Below are positions 22,101-34,005 of a stretch of DNA of 64,000 nt, piece after piece; the stretch's first letter is position 1, and every line of letters starts with the position of its first letter. The position numbers and the translations under genes are program-made. Source of the stretch: Echiichthys vipera (taxonomy: Eukaryota > Chordata > Actinopteri > Perciformes > Trachinidae). The DNA lies in assembly GCA_963691815.1 (NCBI GenBank), contig OY829665.1, positions 27,373,906 to 27,437,905 on the forward strand, in the 5' to 3' direction. Below the pieces are notes generated by a model that did not search any database, had not been told where the DNA came from, and worked only from the letters and a program-made list of their open reading frames with translations.

Positions 22101-23460
22101 AACAGCAGAGTTAACGTTAATAGCCTAACTGGTTATTGAGGGTTGTTACATTTGATATAACAGTAAAAGACGAGAAGTTGCACAGCATTAAACGCTGGCA
22201 TAACGAAGACATTACATTACTTTACAGAGCCTATTATCAAAATTGGCAATCAAGTTGATTAAAAAAGAAAAGTTTTAGTTATAAACGTTAGTAACGTTGG
22301 CAGTAACAGTTGAAATGGCTATTTTCATTGGACAGAACAAGCATTAAAAGGCACTTACCGCTAATACTCAGCAGTAGTGCAATGTGATGAAGGGCCGTTT
22401 GTTTGTTGACTTTGTTGGAGTAGCTTATTAGGCTTATATCATATAAACACGGCTGTTCTTTAAACAGACAGATTGATCCTCCATCCAAAATGTTTGAAAT
22501 CATTACCTCATGCACTCACTCACTATTCCCTTTAAAGTGTTTGTTCACTATACAGTGAACAAAATAAACCACGGAGAATTCGAACACCACTACTAAATGG
22601 CGTACACACTATATAGTGCGCTACTTCTATGATAGGGAACAATTTTGAACACAGCTAATGTCTCAGCACGATATCTGTCAGTAGAGAGGGGAAACGTCTA
22701 CTGTACCGGAGGGTAAACATCAGCCTATAGTTCTGTATTTTTCATCCGTTTTTATTTTCATTTCAGCTAAAAATCGTTTAGTTTTGTTAGTTTAATTTAA
22801 CTTTAATAACCTTGCTACCTTGCAACACATTACAAAGGCATACTTCTATTTTGAAGGACACCATTGATCTTACGTTGACCTCTTCATTGCACACAATCGC
22901 CCTCGCTGGTGGAGCTGTCTAACTGCACCTTAACTACAGAATTAAATTCTACAGATCCCCGCGGCAGGAATTGGACAATATTACATCACAAATACACATT
23001 ACTCACAAAGGAAGGAACAGGAAGCGATGCACGAATATGCAAACCAAGTTTCACATGTAGAAATGGATCCATAAAACATTCTACATATTTGCGAATCAGT
23101 ATTTATTTTTATGGATCAAAATTTTACCAACAAAAATACACACGTACAAATTAATACAAAATTATGCAAATAAATAAAAGAGAAGCAACAAATGTTACGT
23201 TGCTCACAAACTCACTGGAGGAGATCCACAAATAGGCAAACCCGCTTTCACATTTAGAAACGCGTCATGTGTAAATATGACTACGTATTTTCAGAGTAAG
23301 ATATATGTATCTGTGAGTGAACAAATACAAAGTTGTGGATAGTCAAATACATGTGAGTCGTACTCTCGTGGATTTACAACATTGCTGTGCTTTTACAGAT
23401 AATTTTGTCCGATAAAAGCTTCCATACCACTCAACCCACTCTAATGCCCGGTTTATTCAG
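22101..23460. other. Non-coding stretch with MITE-like end sequences
   Basis: No protein domain is recognised. CACTATTCCCT (22525) and CTATGATAGGGAAC (22628) face each other about 110 bp apart, with CACTATACAGTGAAC and CACTATATAGTGCG palindromes between. This looks like part of a small DNA-transposon derivative. 22860-23400 is AT-rich and featureless. Confidence 0.35.
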
Positions 23461-23461
23461 G

Positions 23462-23560
23462 GCGCTCTCTCTCTCGCTCTCTCTCTCAATCTTTCTCTCT
23501 CTGCATCTCTCTCTCTCTCTCTCTCAACCTCTCTCTCTCTCAACCTCTTTCTTCCTACTT
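23462..23560. repeat. (CT)n-rich low-complexity stretch
   Basis: Interrupted CTCTCT runs with two CAACCTCTCTCTCTCT phrases. It lies just before the degraded Rex1-like LINE that follows. Confidence 0.85.
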
Positions 23561-23599
23561 CTAGGATACTAACGAGGACCTGCCGGGATTCACTGCTGT

Positions 23600-25035
23600 G
23601 AGAGGCATTTATGATCTATTCTGGGGACTTTAATCCTGCAACTTTGGACTCTACTTTGGCTGTTTTTCACCAGGTTGTAGACTGTCCCACCAGAAACAAC
23701 AGGACAATCAGTCTCCTGTATGCTAATGTAAGGGATGCATACAGAGCGATTCCCCCCACTGGGGAAGTCTAACCACAACCTGGTTCAACTGCAGCCACTG
23801 TATACCCCCCTGCTCCAAAAAAAGCCGCTGAAAACTCGCACCATCAGGAGGTGGTCCCTTGAGATGGAAAGTGCCCTGAGAGACTGTGACAACACCACAG
23901 TCTGGGATGTGCTGATCAACCTGCACGGTGAGGACATAGAGGGCATGACACAAAGTGTGCCCGAGACTACTGAAGACCTGCGCTGCAGAACTGGGGGAAC
24001 CACTACAACGGATCTTCAATCTTAGCCTGCAGCTAGGAAGAGTGCCTACCCTCTGGAAGACATCCTGCATCCTTTCGGTTCCCAAGAAGAAAAGGCCCAG
24101 CGAGCTGAATGAAGCTTTTTCAGCCTCCTCAGAAACCAGGTACAACACGTCCAGGACCGTCTGTAGTTTGTGTACCAGCCAGATGTTGGTGTGGAAGATA
24201 CCATCATGCTGCACCGAGTCTGATCCCATCTGGATAAGGGGAGCGGCACAGCATGGATTCTCTTCTTGAACTTCTCCAATACCTTTAATACAATACAGCC
24301 CCCTATATGTCAGGATAAACTGAAAAGGATGGGAGTGGGAACGACCAGTCCTGCTAGAGGGAGCTGAGGTGGAGGTACAAATACCTCAGGCTGTGGCTGG
24401 ACAATAAACTGGACTGGACAACACACACCAGCCACCAGTTGTACTTCCTGAGGAGACTGCGGTCCTTCAAAATCTGCAGCAAACTGCTGTGGATGTTTTA
24501 CCAGTCTGTGGTCACCAGTGTCCTCTTCTACACTGTTGTGTGCTGGGGGGGCAGCATATCCAAGAAGGACACCTTCAGACTGCATAAACTGATCAGGCGG
24601 GCCGGCTCTGTGGTCAGTATAAAACTGAACTCGCTGGTGTCCACTGGACAAACTGTTGGACATTATGGACAATGCCATACCGTCATCAGCAACCAGAGGG
24701 GCCTGTTCACTGGGAGGCTGCTCCTTGTTTAAGTGTAGGACCAACAGGCTCAAGAACTCCTTTGTCCCTCAAGCCATCATCCTCTACAACTCCTCATTCG
24801 GGGGGAGGAGGAAATAAAGAGGTCAGAAGGAGTGGGAGCCACTCACTGCGCAATTAATCTACTCTAACACACCTGGACACTTATTTTCTTTTCTTTGTGC
24901 AATAACTTAATCCACCACTTGTTGTTTCTCATATACTGTATTTTTTATGCCTCCCTTGTGTTTTTGTAAACTGCTGGAAACTCAATTTCCTTGCGAGAGT
25001 CATCCAAAGGGATCAATAAAGAGAAGTTTAATTCT
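23600..25035 (+). mobile_element. Rex1-like LINE, heavily deleted
   Basis: Endonuclease remnants: SGDFNPATLDSTL, VDCPTRNNRT and GKSNHNLVQLQPLYTPLL (the SDH box changed to SNH). A short linker follows, then RT pieces (LWKTSCILSVPKK, 24040-24110). The palm is mostly deleted. The thumb and C-terminus follow (YFLRRLRSFKICSKLLWMFYQSVV, LFYTVVCWGG, 24439-24600). The 3' end has AAAGGGATCAATAAAGAG (25008-25026). It is about 1.4 kb, where a complete element would be over 3 kb. Confidence 0.78.
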
Positions 25036-25084
25036 AGCTTTTAAAATGTGGGGCTTTTCATCTTAGTCATGAACGTTCCTGTGC

Positions 25085-26775
25085 TTAAGATTTCTGGTTG
25101 GTTGGTTTTTCTCCAGTATGAGTTTTCATGTGTGTTTTGAGTTGCTTTTTCCATGTAAATCCATTATTACAAACTAAGCAGGTGAATGGTTTCTCTCCTG
25201 TGTGGATTCTCAAGTGTTCGTTTAGAATTTGCTGCGTTGTAAATCCTTTTTTGCAAACAGAGCATGTGAACGGTTTCTCTCCTGTGTGAATTCTCATATG
25301 TGCCTTCAATTTTGCTGCCTCTGTGAATGCTTTATTACAAACTGAGCAGGTGAAAGGTTTCTCTCCTGTGTGAACACTCATATGTTTCTTCAGAGTTTGC
25401 TTTATTGTAAATCCTTTATTGCAAACAGAGCAGGTGAAAGGTTTCTCTCCTGTGTGAATTCTCATATGTTCCTTCAGAGTTTTCTTCATTGTAAATCCTT
25501 TATTGCAAACAGAGCAAGTGAAAGGTTTCTCTCCTGTGTGAATTATCATATGTGTCTTCAATTTTGCTGCTTCGGTGAATGCTTTATTGCAATCTGAGCA
25601 GCTGAAAGGATACTCTCCCGTGTGGATACTCATATGTTTCTTCAGAGTTTGCTTTATTGTAAACCCTTTATTGCAAACAGAGCAGGTGAATGGTTTCTCT
25701 CCTGTGTGAATTCTCATATGTTCCTTCAGAGATTTCTTCATTGTAAATCCTTTATTGCAAAGAGAGCAGGTGAACGGTCTCTCTCCTGTGTGAATTCTCA
25801 TATGTTCCTTCAGACTTTTCTTAATTGTAAATCCTTTATTGCAAATAGAGCAGCTGAAAGGTTTCTCTCCTGTGTGGATTCTCATATGTGTCTTCAGATT
25901 TTGTTTCATTGTAAATCCTTTATTGCAAACAGAGCATGTGAACGGTTTCTCTCCTGTGTGGATTCTCATATGTGCCTTCAATTTTGCTGCCTCTGTGAAT
26001 GCTTTATTACAAATTGAGCAGCTGAAAGGATACTCTCCTGTGTGGATACTCATATGTTTCTTCAGAGTTTGCTTTATTGTAAATCCTTTATTGCAAACAG
26101 AGCAGGTGAACGGTTTCTCTCCTGTGTGGATTCTCATGTGTCTCTTCAGAGTTTGCTTTATTGTAAATCCTTTATTGCAAACAGAGCAGGTGAAAGGTTT
26201 CTCTCCTGTGTGAATTCTCATATGTTCCTTCAGATGAGCATTGGTTTTAAATCTTTTCCCACACTCAGAACAGCTAAATGCTTTCTCACCAGCACGACAT
26301 CTCCGATTATTGACACAAACTTCATCATTTTCTAGTGAGTTTAAACCTGACTGAGGTTCTTTTGTCTCCTTCCAATCATCACTGTCATCAGTCTCAGGTT
26401 CAGAAGAGTCTCCAGTCTTGTCAACAGTATCAGGTTGTGGATGTCTATTTAGATCTGAGTTTCTGGCTGGTTCCGGTCCACCACAGTCCTCTCCATCATA
26501 TTCTGTTTCCATCTCTTCAGTTTGACTTTGATGAAGCTGTGAGGACTGAAGTTTCTCTTCGTCATCTTCTTCTCTCTTCACAGGGACAGGAGTAAATGGG
26601 ATCTTGATATCAGCCTCCTCCAGTCCCTGAAGCTGCTCTCCCTCCTGACTGATCAAGAGTTCTTCCTGTTCCTCTTTAATGTGTGGGGGCTCTGGGTCCT
26701 CCTGGTCCAGACTGGAGCTCCACTCCTGCTGATCAGTGGGAGCCTCTTCTTTAACCACCAACAGCTGCTGGTCGT
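25085..26775 (-). CDS. C2H2 zinc-finger protein, exon 2 (14 fingers)
   Basis: The exon opens at an AG acceptor (26776-26777, minus strand TACTGCAG) and ends at a stop at 25085. The acidic N-terminus (LLVVKEEAP, EEQEELLISQEGEQLQGLEEADI) is typical of teleost ZNF proteins. It is followed by 14 C2H2 fingers with TGEKPF linkers, all with intact Cys2His2. It is a probable nuclear DNA-binding transcription factor. Fingers repeat in blocks: those with GFTIKQTLK (2, 3, 8, 11) are followed by AFTEAAKLK fingers at 4, 9 and 12. Joined to exon 1 the protein is about 583 residues. A variant ATTAAA poly(A) signal lies near 25030. The first codon of the long ORF at 26761 is TTG, not a start, so exon 1 supplies the ATG. 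Confidence 0.9.
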
Positions 26776-27334
26776 CTGCAGTAATGATGAAACAATAATT
26801 AGTGCAAACATCAGATGTAGTTGTTTCCTCATGAAAAATGAAGAGATTCAGAAATATATGTTTCTAAGTTTTTCCACTAGGAGCAATGTGGCCCCCAACT
26901 GAAAGTTTTAGGGGCGCAACCAGAAATTTGAGGGTCACATACCGTAAAGCAATTATAGACGCATACATTACAATGTGCCGTTTCAAATTCAGTATCACAT
27001 TTTTTTGAGCACTTTTTAAGATGCAACATATCGCTGTCATGACAGTACAATATTAAAAAATATACTGTACATTCAGAATAAGGGGTGTGATGAGACCCTC
27101 AGCTCACAAGACGAGAGGATACACAATTTTGAGTCCACAAGAAGTAGACGTGACGAGATTTTAACACTATTTAATAGTGCCGACATGACAACTATTTGGG
27201 TTTAGTACATTTCTGCTGTCACTCGGCTCGGGTTCTCCCCCAATTAGGATATTCCAATTGGAAACAATGTGATCAGAGTGATTTGATCGCTAACACTCAC
27301 TTACGTCGCCTGCTGTTAGGACACAGTATTGCTC

Positions 27335-27428
<94 letters not shown>

Positions 27429-27790
27429 TTTGGAAGACGTTAGTTAAGGAGGCAGGCATGTGTTGCTTTGCTGTAAAGTGCTGCGGAAAACCCTGAACAT
27501 TAATATTGATGATCCAAAAGATGGCAGCACTAAAGCACTTTTGTACATCCTGGACAACGTTGGCTTTCCCCAGCATGCACCACATTTAACACTTAATAAG
27601 CCATAGTTTTTTGCTAATTGTTTCCAAAGAGCTACACATTTCAGAGGTTGTGCTGACTGATTCTGTAATTAAAACAGAGGTCATCAAAAATCACAAATTA
27701 TCACTATTTTTTTTTTCAGTTTTAATTTTTCAGATCACATCAGACTTGAATCAAATGTGTTAAGTCACTGAGGCCATTACATTTTTTTTT
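26776..27790. other. ZNF intron, 3' part: MITE-like sequence and conserved module
   Basis: 27085-27190 opens with GGGGTGTGATGAGACCCTC and has the look of a fish hAT-type MITE, not proven. 27440-27660, read on the gene strand, is similar to 51420-51560 beside the zinc-finger pseudogene (shared phrases include GTCAGCACAACCTCTGAAAT and GTGCTGCCATCTTTTGG). No coding exon is seen. Confidence 0.5.
27337..27425. repeat. (TA)n microsatellite
   Basis: About 44 AT dinucleotides interrupted by two or three ATACATAT breaks. ORFs through it (Ile/Tyr runs) are artefacts. Confidence 0.97.
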
Positions 27791-29135
27791 TAACTCATCT
27801 CATCTTCAACCGCTTATCCGGGGTCGGGTCGTGGGGGCAGCAGCTTTAGCAGGGGACTTCCCTTTCCCGGGCCACATTAACCAGCTCTAACTGGGGGACC
27901 CCTAGGCGTTCCCAGGCCAGTTTGGAGATATAATCTCTCCACCTAGTCCTGGGTCTTCCCCGAGGCCTCCTCCCAGCTGGACGTGCCTGGAACACCTCCC
28001 TACCACCGCCCATCTCCTTACTAGATGCCCGAACCACTTCAACTGGTTTCTTTTTAAAGGAGCCAGTTCAAAGGAGCAGCGGCTTTACTCCGAGTTCCTC
28101 ACGGATTGCTGAACTTCTCAACCTATCTCTAAGGGAGACTCCAGCCACCCTCCTGAGAAAACCCATTTCGGCCGCTTATACCTACGACCTCGTTGTTTTG
28201 CTCATGACCCAGCTTTCATGTCGATAGGATTGGTGACAAAGCGCACCCCTGGCGAAGAACAACCCCTACCGAGAACGAAGCCGACTTGGTCCCCCTTTTT
28301 AAATAGGGGAACCACCACCCCGGTCTACCACTCCCTTGGCACTGTCCCAGACTTCGATGCAATGTTGAAGAGACGTGTCAACCAAGACAGCCCCTCCAAA
28401 CCCAAAGCTTTCAGCATTTCTGGACGAATCTCATCAATCCCTGGGGCTTTGCCACTGTGGAATTGTTTGACTACCTCAGTGACTTCCGCCAGAGATATTG
28501 ACAATGATTCCGCATCAGCCTCCAGCTCTGCCTCAACCTACAAAAGAGGATAGTCGGATTTAGGAGTTCCTCAAAGCGCCCCTTCCACTGCCCGATTACC
28601 TCATCAGCTGAGGTCACCAGCGTCCCATCCTTACTGTAAATAGCTTGGACAGTTTCCCCCTCCTGAGATGTCGAACGGTTTTCCAGAAGCACCTTGGTGC
28701 CGCCGAAAGTCCTTCTACATGACTTCTCCGAACTCCTCCCACACCTGCTGCATTGCCTCTGACACAGCTGAGGCTGCAGCCCTTCTGGCCCATCGGTACC
28801 TTGCAACTGCCTCCGGAGTCTTCTGGGATAACATATCCCGAAAGGCCTCCTTCTTCAGTCGGACAGCTTCTCTCACCACCGGTGTCCACCACGGTGTTCG
28901 AGGGTTACCGCCCCTTGAGGCACCTAAGACCTTGAGGCCACAGCTCACCGCTGCAGCTTCAGCAATGGAAGCTTTGAACATTGCCCACTGTGATTTAATG
29001 CCCCGAACCTCCACAGGGATGCCAGAAAAGCTCCGCCGGAGGTGTGAGTTGAAGATCTCTCGGACAGGGGTCTCCTCCAGACGTTCCCAGTTCACCCGCA
29101 CTCCTCGTTTGGGCTTACCTGGTCTGTCTAGAATC
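27791..29135 (-). mobile_element. RTE-like LINE, copy ii, inside the ZNF intron
   Basis: The minus strand starts at the endonuclease-linker boundary (DRPGKPKRGVRVNWERLEE). It reads through the linker (WWTPVVREAVRLKKEAF, WEEFGEVM) and GKAPGIDEIRPEMLKALGLEG, then jumps to the C-terminal block (REVFQARPAGRRPRGRPRTRW), so most RT motifs including the catalytic box are deleted. It ends in a GATGAG tail at 27791-27800. It is on the same strand as the host gene. Confidence 0.78.
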
Positions 29136-31158
29136 TTCAAATTTTTTTTTTGCTTTTGATAAATACGTCATATTATTAACAGGATGCTGCCACCTAGTGG
29201 TGTCCTGTAGTCCACAACGGTGCAGGATTATATTTCCCATTGTGCTCCAGCTAATTTAATAGGAGACAGGTTTGTACAATGGTGTGGAAAGACGCAGACG
29301 AGAAACAGTTCTCAACAGCTGACATAAGTGCTTATCTTAAGGCAAAAACGATAAGCAAAAAAAGTTTGCTCATCATTTTTTTATAGGTTTAGTAGAACAA
29401 TATTTTATTTTGGTTGACCCAAGCCGTTCAGCATTAATCCAGCCTGTTGAGAAAAAAATTCAACAAAAACATGAGTTAATTAGAACACTCAAAAGATAAG
29501 TCGTTAAAAATGTCCTATAAAAAGAGTCTAAAGTGGTTTTGATGATTCAGAGAAGGAAGCCGCAACAGGTTTTTTTTCTAATACCGGTGCTAAAACAATG
29601 CCGGTGCCTAAACAGTGCTGATATAGATACCTTAAAAAAAGGGAAGCTTGTTCCTTTCTTCATCTGATTTTATTATTAGCCTATAATAATTACAATTATT
29701 AATCCAAGGTCTGGCAGCGGTTTTCCCTTGTCATATGATTATGAAGGATTGGTTGAAATGCATATGAACACATTTTATTTCCTTTAAATTCTTAACAATA
29801 GAAGCCCCGCATTACTTTTTTTACATCCTTGTCTTTATGCTGACTTAACATGTCAACCGAGGAGTCAGAAGCTGCACTGTTGATACTTTTACAGGTTAGT
29901 AACTAATCTGATACAAATTTTCAGCATTGATTATTTTCCGAGTTGCGATTTTTTTGACTACCTTAAATGTCAGCTTGCAGATTCAGTATAAAATCAATTC
30001 TAATTAAATCCTCCTTCACCAGCGTGCAACATTTAAGTGATGAACACATTAATGCATCATTATAATGCTATATATACATAAGGAAATGTATGCCACAGCG
30101 ATTGCTCTAAGACTGTATGGGAAGCTCAGCTTCCCCTAAAATGTCACCAAAAAAAAAAGAAAGAAATGAATGAAAGAAATGTACTGCTGTGTGTACATTT
30201 CATTGACTAATTACGCACTAGCAAGCCTTCATCTTTTGTTCAGAATCAGCTACTTATCACAGGTAACCGGCACAACCTCGGACGCTCAGCTTCTACTGAC
30301 TTGAGTGGGGAAGCGTAGAACTGGTTCTTCCACTACAGCGAATCTAGACGCTCATTGGATAAATGCTGGACTAGTTGGTACGATAAGGTCACAGATCATT
30401 TTCTTGAAAAGAAACGAAGGGTAGAATTTACATATATGCAAATAAACAAACAGATTTATGATGTAGGCTGGAAAAATTAGCTTCCCCTCCTTGAAAGACT
30501 GGCTGCTGTTTGAATTATTTACAATTACATTATGATATCTTTGTCATTTTTGGTCCAAACTAAATCGCTGATGCACACCTTTGCCATGTGGAAAATCACT
30601 CTAAACCTGATCTGCAGAGATATTATACATACACATAGACGGACACTCCTTGGTTATATTGATATCTTCTCACAACGAGAAAGTAAAAACAATAACATGA
30701 TAAATATCTTATTAAACTGAGCTGGTGTTTGCAGCAATAGGCTTCAGTACAAATAAACTATAATTTCCAGATGTGTGTAGAAAACATGATGAGAAATAAA
30801 CCATAAGCCTTTCTTATATTTTTCTACTTTCTTCTCCAGGTTTAAGTTGGATCATATTTCTGTTATTATTCTCAAGTTATTTTCATGAGGTGGTGTAACA
30901 TGAGTGTGAGTCCACTTTAAGTGGATCTTTCACAGCCCCTGAAGACTTGAAGTGGAAACATTCACCGCTGCTTTGATTGCTCCTTTAACTCACAAACACA
31001 TCAAATCATTAACAGTAAAAACTCTTCATGAATCCTGGAGGATCAATACAAATGCTCTGAGAAACTTCAGGATCTAGCTGCGGCTAACATGCTGCATGTG
31101 AATGCTGTAGCTAACGTTAGCTTAGCATCATTAGCAGAGCAGTAGATGGAAAACAAAC
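29136..31158. other. ZNF intron, 5' part
   Basis: AT-rich, with no recognisable gene. 30116-30490 is bracketed by GGGAAGCTCAGCTTCCCC, itself a perfect hairpin, and TTAGCTTCCCCTCC, suggesting a small non-autonomous element. The rest shows nothing I can name. Confidence 0.4.
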
Positions 31159-31219
31159 CTCCTCGCAGCTTCGTCTCCGGTTTTATAAGCACCTCCAGCT
31201 GTTTCCGGTGTCGGTCCAT
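31159..31219 (-). CDS. C2H2 zinc-finger gene, coding exon 1
   Basis: An ATG at 31217-31219 opens MDRHRKQLEVLIKPETKLRG. The exon ends after one extra G at 31159, followed by the donor GTTTGT. Joined to exon 2 the split codon G/AC gives Asp and the frame runs straight into DQQLLVVKEE, so the intron phase fits exactly. Teleost ZNF genes often have such a short first coding exon. The intron is 26776-31158 (4,383 bp). This exon model is an inference from splice signals and frame. Confidence 0.72.
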
Positions 31220-31420
31220 CTGTGATAAGCAATCATCGGGTTTTCTGCCGTTATTTGGATTCAACTAAATGCTTCTCTCCGCTCACTGCTCCGGTGTTTA
31301 GGTCTGCGAATATCAAACGTCACTTCCGGGGACGAAATGCAATGGCGTACTGCTGTCCTATACAGTTTTTTATATTTATATCTACAGTCCAATACTGTGC
31401 AGATATCCCATGAGTTTCTT
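31220..31420 (-). promoter_or_regulatory. Probable promoter and 5' UTR of the zinc-finger gene
   Basis: Upstream of the exon-1 ATG, 31321-31329 is CACTTCCGG on the plus strand, so the gene strand reads CCGGAAGTG, a consensus ETS site common at TATA-less promoters. CpG content is higher here than in the surrounding AT-rich DNA. The start site is not fixed by sequence. Confidence 0.5.
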
Positions 31421-31745
31421 TATCTCAGTCCAGTCTTCCAGGTGAAATTAAGATGGCAAAGTCAAAAGTGTTTGACTGCCTCTGAAAAGCTTCCTCCTTT
31501 GTAATGTGTCCTTCTGACACTGGATGAGGAGGTTTTACTGTGTCTGTTCCTCCACATTCACATTTGGGTGGATGACGTGACATGGCAATTTTGCTGTCTT
31601 CAGTGTCAAACGTGAATGAAAGAAAAAAATATTTGTAAAAAACCTTCTCAATCTTGTGCAGAACATTATGCTTTATGTGAACATACTCAACAGTAAAACA
31701 GTTCATCACTCTTTTTTTCAAAATCTTCAACCAAACACAACAAAA
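31421..31745. other. Intergenic segment with an unidentified minus-strand reading frame
   Basis: An open frame on the minus strand has a protein-like stretch from 31584 leftward (MSRHPPKCECGGTDTVK, then HITKEEAFQRQ) ending at 31425. I do not recognise it. The rest of that ORF (31590-31889) is Phe/Ile-rich low complexity and crosses the inverted repeat. Confidence 0.25.
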
Positions 31746-32487
31746 GTCATATGGTGTGACTGTCCGGCACTTGTTTCTCAAAGTCAGAACTTGAATAAAA
31801 GTAAGAAAAATAAATGCAAAAATTATTTTAAAAAATGCAAAAAAATAATACACATGTCTATTTGTGAGCCGACTCGTTTCAAAGTCCAAGCATAATGTTT
31901 TGAGTCAGTCATAATTAAAAAGATTTTGTCCCAAAAACCAAAATCACATGGTGTGACACTATTTTGGGATATTTTAACGGGCAATTGCTTTGACACCCTT
32001 GGGAAGGAGAGGACCTTCTTCAGCAAAGTTACACACACTAGCAATCTATTGCTAGTACTGTACAACCTGAGGTGAGTCATCATTTTTATATTTACAATAA
32101 ATCAGATCTTGTTGGCACTCTGACAAAAGTCCCACTTCGAGATGTCTTTTGGTGTGACACATTTTTCATAAAAACGTGAAAGAAATGTTACTATTTTGTC
32201 ATAATTACATGTAAATCTATGCTGCTTTCTAATAACTAGCATGTTGTCTGTATGCTAATGTATAGCTACAAGACTCAAGGTTGTGCTAAGTGCAGAAAAC
32301 GTCATATAGTGTGACACTTCATCATATGGTGTGACATGTCTGCTTATTACACCACATGGTATGAATTGTAATTTCCTGCAGAATAACAATAAATAACAAA
32401 GTCCAATGTATGTTTTGTCATTGTAAACATGTATTTAAGTCCATCATCACACCAAATTATATATAAAATAATTATATTATATTATAA

Positions 32488-33328
32488 AATTATCCACAAT
32501 CGAAGAAGAAGAAAAGGGGGACAGTAGGAGAGCTAACTAGTGTGTTCAACCAGAGGCTCAATGCAATTGGGAGTCATCAGTTAAACTGGCTTCATCAGGT
32601 GAAACAGTTCAGACACATCAAGGAGAACATCCATCCCAATGAAATGGTTTTACATATAGACTTTTCAGAGAACTATGCGTGTAAACTCAACACTGAGATT
32701 CAGGCCTTTCATTTCGGTGGCAATAGGCAGCAGGCAACAATGCATACTGGAGTTGCCTACTCAGTCAGTAGCTCCCAGTGCTATGCCACCATTTCCAAGT
32801 CCTTGCGTCATGATGAGCGTGCTGTGTGGGCACACATCAATCCAGTTATTGATGATTTCCGAAGAAAACATGAAAATGCAATCGACACCCAGCATGTCCT
32901 CAGTGATGGGCCAGCCACCCAGTACCGAAATCGATCAAACTGCTTCCTCATGAGCAGCGTTCCCATGGGAAGGGTGCACCTGATGGTGTGGGAGGAGTGC
33001 TGAAGCGTAAGGCAGACATGTATGTCCTTGGAGGCAGTGACCTACAAACACCGAGAGATCTGTATGAGTATTTACAAAAGTCCTCTGAAAAAGTCACCAT
33101 CATGTGGATTGAAGAAGAGCAGATCTCCACCATGGATGAAATGCTCCCTCCTTCAGTGCGCCAAGTGACTGGAATCAGCAGTACACACCAAGTTCTGTCT
33201 TTTGCTCCAGGAGAGATATTTTACAGAGATCTTAGTTGTTTCTGCCAGCATCCAGGGATGTGCACTTGTCACAAGCTGCACCAGCTTGAGTTTGACCATG
33301 TATCCCCAGGTGACAAGACAAGTGATGA
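32488..33328 (+). pseudogene. DDE-transposase-like gene, exon a
   Basis: The frame is open from 32488. Blocks are LHIDFSENYACKLNTEIQAF (first Asp), TMHTGVAYS, AVWAHINPVI, VLSDGPATQYRN (second Asp), then HGKGAPDGVGGVLKRKADMY and a Cys/His segment (CFCQHPGMCTCHKLH). The SENY...SDGP.TQYRN...HGKG..DGVGG signature recurs in uncharacterised animal transposase-like proteins I recall. I cannot name the superfamily. A deletion or frameshift near 32950-32965 joins the two halves out of frame and removes the stretch where a third acidic residue would be expected. The N-terminus is missing or in unseen exons. The exon ends at a GTAAGT donor (33329). Confidence 0.65.
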
Positions 33329-33406
33329 GTAAGTATTATGACTTTAAATTATTTACATTTTACAATAAATAAATAAATAAATAAATCTCTTCCTTTGACT
33401 TTGAAG

Positions 33407-33472
33407 TGGTGGCTCATCTGCTGAAGTGCCCTCTGTCCAACCCAGCTGGCCCACTACAGATGCCCAAGCCCA
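33407..33472 (+). pseudogene. DDE-transposase-like gene, exon b (66 bp)
   Basis: Acceptor CTTTGAAG at 33399-33406, donor GTAAGT at 33473. The exon supplies 1+63+2 bases and keeps the frame of exon a (GGSSAEVPSVQPSWPTT, Ser/Pro-rich linker). Exact phase agreement with both neighbours supports real splicing. Introns are 78 and 182 bp. Confidence 0.6.
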
Positions 33473-33654
33473 GTAAGTATAACATATTTAGCTAACTTTA
33501 GGACCTGCTGGTGATAACATTTCACTGCCAGTCCAGTCAGTACAAACCCTACATATTTGTAAATTGTGCAAACCAAATTTAATGGAGTAGAAGCTAGTTA
33601 TTGCAGTCACTGCAGACAATCGTGTCAATAACATATAACTCTCTCCTTTTGAAG

Positions 33655-34005
33655 CTCTTCTACTCAGGTGCTGTATGCAAGTGCCCAACCAAGTGCATCA
33701 ATTGGAGAGGCCCAAGCTGAAGATATAGACACCACTTCAGATGAAGAATACACCAAGGACAGTTTGTCTTACTTAAGTATGAGGGAAAACCATATGTGGG
33801 GCAAATTGTTGACATCAGTATGGAGGGGCTGCAGGTAAACTGCATGAAACATCTTGGAGACAAAAATGGTTTTGTCTGGCCAAATAGGCGAGACTGCATT
33901 TACTACCAAGATCAGGAAGTTGTTGGTGGCATATCACGACCTCAGCAAGGCAGTCGGTTTGCTACTCTCTCCAAATTTGACTGGCTTATGTACAATGAAG
34001 TCTAG
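33655..34005 (+). pseudogene. DDE-transposase-like gene, exon c (C-terminal domain)
   Basis: The acceptor is a pyrimidine tract followed by TTTTGAAG (33647-33654). The frame from exon b reads an acidic linker (AQAEDIDTTSDEEYTKD). A one- or two-base shift near 33763 then precedes the C-terminal domain: FVLLKYEGKPYVGQIVDI, MKHLGDKNGFVWPNRRD, and a stop at 34003-34005. The domain is compact with conserved aromatic residues, and I recall it in the same uncharacterised family. Confidence 0.6.

Noticed and set aside
25370..26595. Plus-strand ORFs of 75-131 codons with repeated FLQSLLYCKSFIANR text
   Set aside because: They are the antisense of the zinc-finger array; their repetition only mirrors the finger repeats.
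27196..27585. ORFs with long Ile/Tyr runs
   Set aside because: They translate the (TA)n microsatellite.
31425..31889. 154-codon minus ORF as a real gene
   Set aside because: Half is Phe/Ile-rich low complexity and it crosses the inverted repeat; only a short part looks protein-like, so it is kept only as an unassigned note.
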